Source of the DNA: JBMNGG01 sp050949705
GTDB taxonomy: Bacteria; Bacillota; Thermosediminibacteria; Thermosediminibacterales; Tepidanaerobacteraceae
Assembly: GCA_050949705.1 (NCBI GenBank)
Contig: JBMNGG010000011.1
Location: 119,605 to 183,604 of the forward strand
Length of the DNA: 64,000 bases
Reading direction: 5' to 3'
Position 1 is the stretch's first letter, and each line of letters opens with the position of its first letter. The notes beneath the pieces are model-generated. The model had not been told where the DNA came from, ran no database searches, and saw nothing but the letters and a program-made list of their open reading frames with translations. This document shows positions 63,433 to 64,000 of the stretch, piece after piece. The position numbers and the translations under genes were made by a program.

Positions 63433-64000
63433 GTGCTTCTTATAAAACTATGGAATTATCTTTCTGGTTATGTTATCATTAAAATTAACGGAGAATATGG
63501 AGAAAGACTGCTAAACCAAGCAGCTCTAAAAAATATTTTTCTATGGGATGTTCGAAGGTTTAATGATGACAATTTAACAGCAAAAATCAGTGTAAAAGAT
63601 TTTTTCAAGATAGCTCCTTTAGCCAAAAAAACCCGTTGTCGTATTAGAATCGTTCAAAGGGTTGGGCTGTATTTTTTAATTTATAAATTAAAAAATAGAA
63701 AAATATTTTTTTTAGGGGCTTTTCTTTTTATAATGGCTATATATATTTTATCATCCTTTATTTGGAATATGGATGTAAAATGTGAAAATAATACTTTAAA
63801 ATCTGAGGTTTTAAATGATTTACGACGGTGGGGTCTGAAAGAAGGTACTTTTAAATACCGTGTGGATAAAGAATACTACATTGATAAAATTATGGCAGAA
63901 TACAATAATGTCGCTTGGGCTGAGATGGAGATAAAAGGCTCCAATCTTGTAGTAGAACTTGTTGAAAAACAGCTTGCCCTGAGCTTGAAGAAAACATGCC
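63433..64000 (+). CDS. yqfD: Sporulation protein YqfD, 3' end outside window
   Basis: The first 189 residues are visible. They show the YqfD start (LLIKLWNYLSGYVIIKINGE), a membrane helix (IFFLGAFLFIMAIYILSSFI), and the following domain with LKSEVLNDLRRWGLKEGTFK and VAWAEMEIKGSNLVVELVEK. YqfD is needed for efficient sporulation and pairs with YqfC. GTG at 63433 follows GGGGGTG. The frame is still open at base 64000. Confidence 0.9.
   Translation, partial: MLLIKLWNYLSGYVIIKINGEYGERLLNQAALKNIFLWDVRRFNDDNLTAKISVKDFFKIAPLAKKTRCRIRIVQRVGLYFLIYKLKNRKIFFLGAFLFIMAIYILSSFIWNMDVKCENNTLKSEVLNDLRRWGLKEGTFKYRVDKEYYIDKIMAEYNNVAWAEMEIKGSNLVVELVEKQLALSLKKTC

Overview
The window is AT-rich DNA from an endospore-forming, most likely anaerobic bacterium of the class Clostridia (Firmicutes). 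The evidence is a GerA-type germinant receptor operon, the small acid-soluble protein SspI, the GPR germination protease, SpoIIP, YqfC/YqfD, a clostridial-type spore photoproduct lyase, rubrerythrin, and Gram-positive signals such as strong GGAGG ribosome sites, frequent TTG/GTG starts, a CIRCE element and sigma-A promoters. No tRNA, rRNA, CRISPR array, transposase or prophage was seen.

Layout. 1-7.1 kb: the C-terminal end of a large TPR-GAF-LuxR regulator, a diguanylate cyclase, a frameshifted TipAL-like MerR regulator behind a 19-bp-spacer promoter, a DUF3298-type lipoprotein and an orphan repeat protein. 7.2-10.8 kb: two decayed genes (DUF1801; PflX-like radical SAM), an NhaC-type antiporter and lipoate-protein ligase. 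10.9-14.8 kb: a selenium-type sulfur-relay cluster (LysR, DUF3343, TusA/YedF-like, YedE-like transporter, cysteine desulfurase). 14.8-24.6 kb: DUF3810 protein, gerA-gerB-gerC plus a small membrane protein, EamA transporter, THUMP RNA methyltransferase, sspI, a nested-palindrome repeat, a peptidoglycan-binding protein and an aminotransferase. 24.6-34.1 kb: a purine riboswitch with terminator controlling purSQLFMNHD. 34.1-38.8 kb: rubrerythrin, dapB, a zinc-ribbon protein, an MEDS-domain histidine kinase and splB. 39-46.6 kb: broken comEC, holA, a coiled-coil protein with four QEFGQH repeats, rpsT, a YvlD-like protein, gpr, spoIIP and a small unknown. 46.6-64 kb: lepA-hemW, then hrcA-cpn-grpE-dnaK-dnaJ, then prmA-rsmE-mtaB, HIT, rpsU-yqeY, nfeD-floA-unknown-yqfC-yqfD (cut by the window end).

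The most notable biology is an archaeal-like (group II) chaperonin gene inserted between hrcA and grpE in a CIRCE-controlled heat-shock operon. This links a thermosome-type folding chamber to the bacterial DnaK system. The other striking property is technical: about a dozen single-base frame breaks, mostly in A or T runs, interrupt otherwise intact housekeeping genes (gpr, prmA, rsmE, mtaB, yqeY, nfeD, comEC and others). This looks more like sequence or assembly error than decay. I did not find a convincing wholly undescribed multi-gene system; the best unknowns are the QEFGQH-repeat protein, the 509-residue repeat protein and the small protein downstream of floA.
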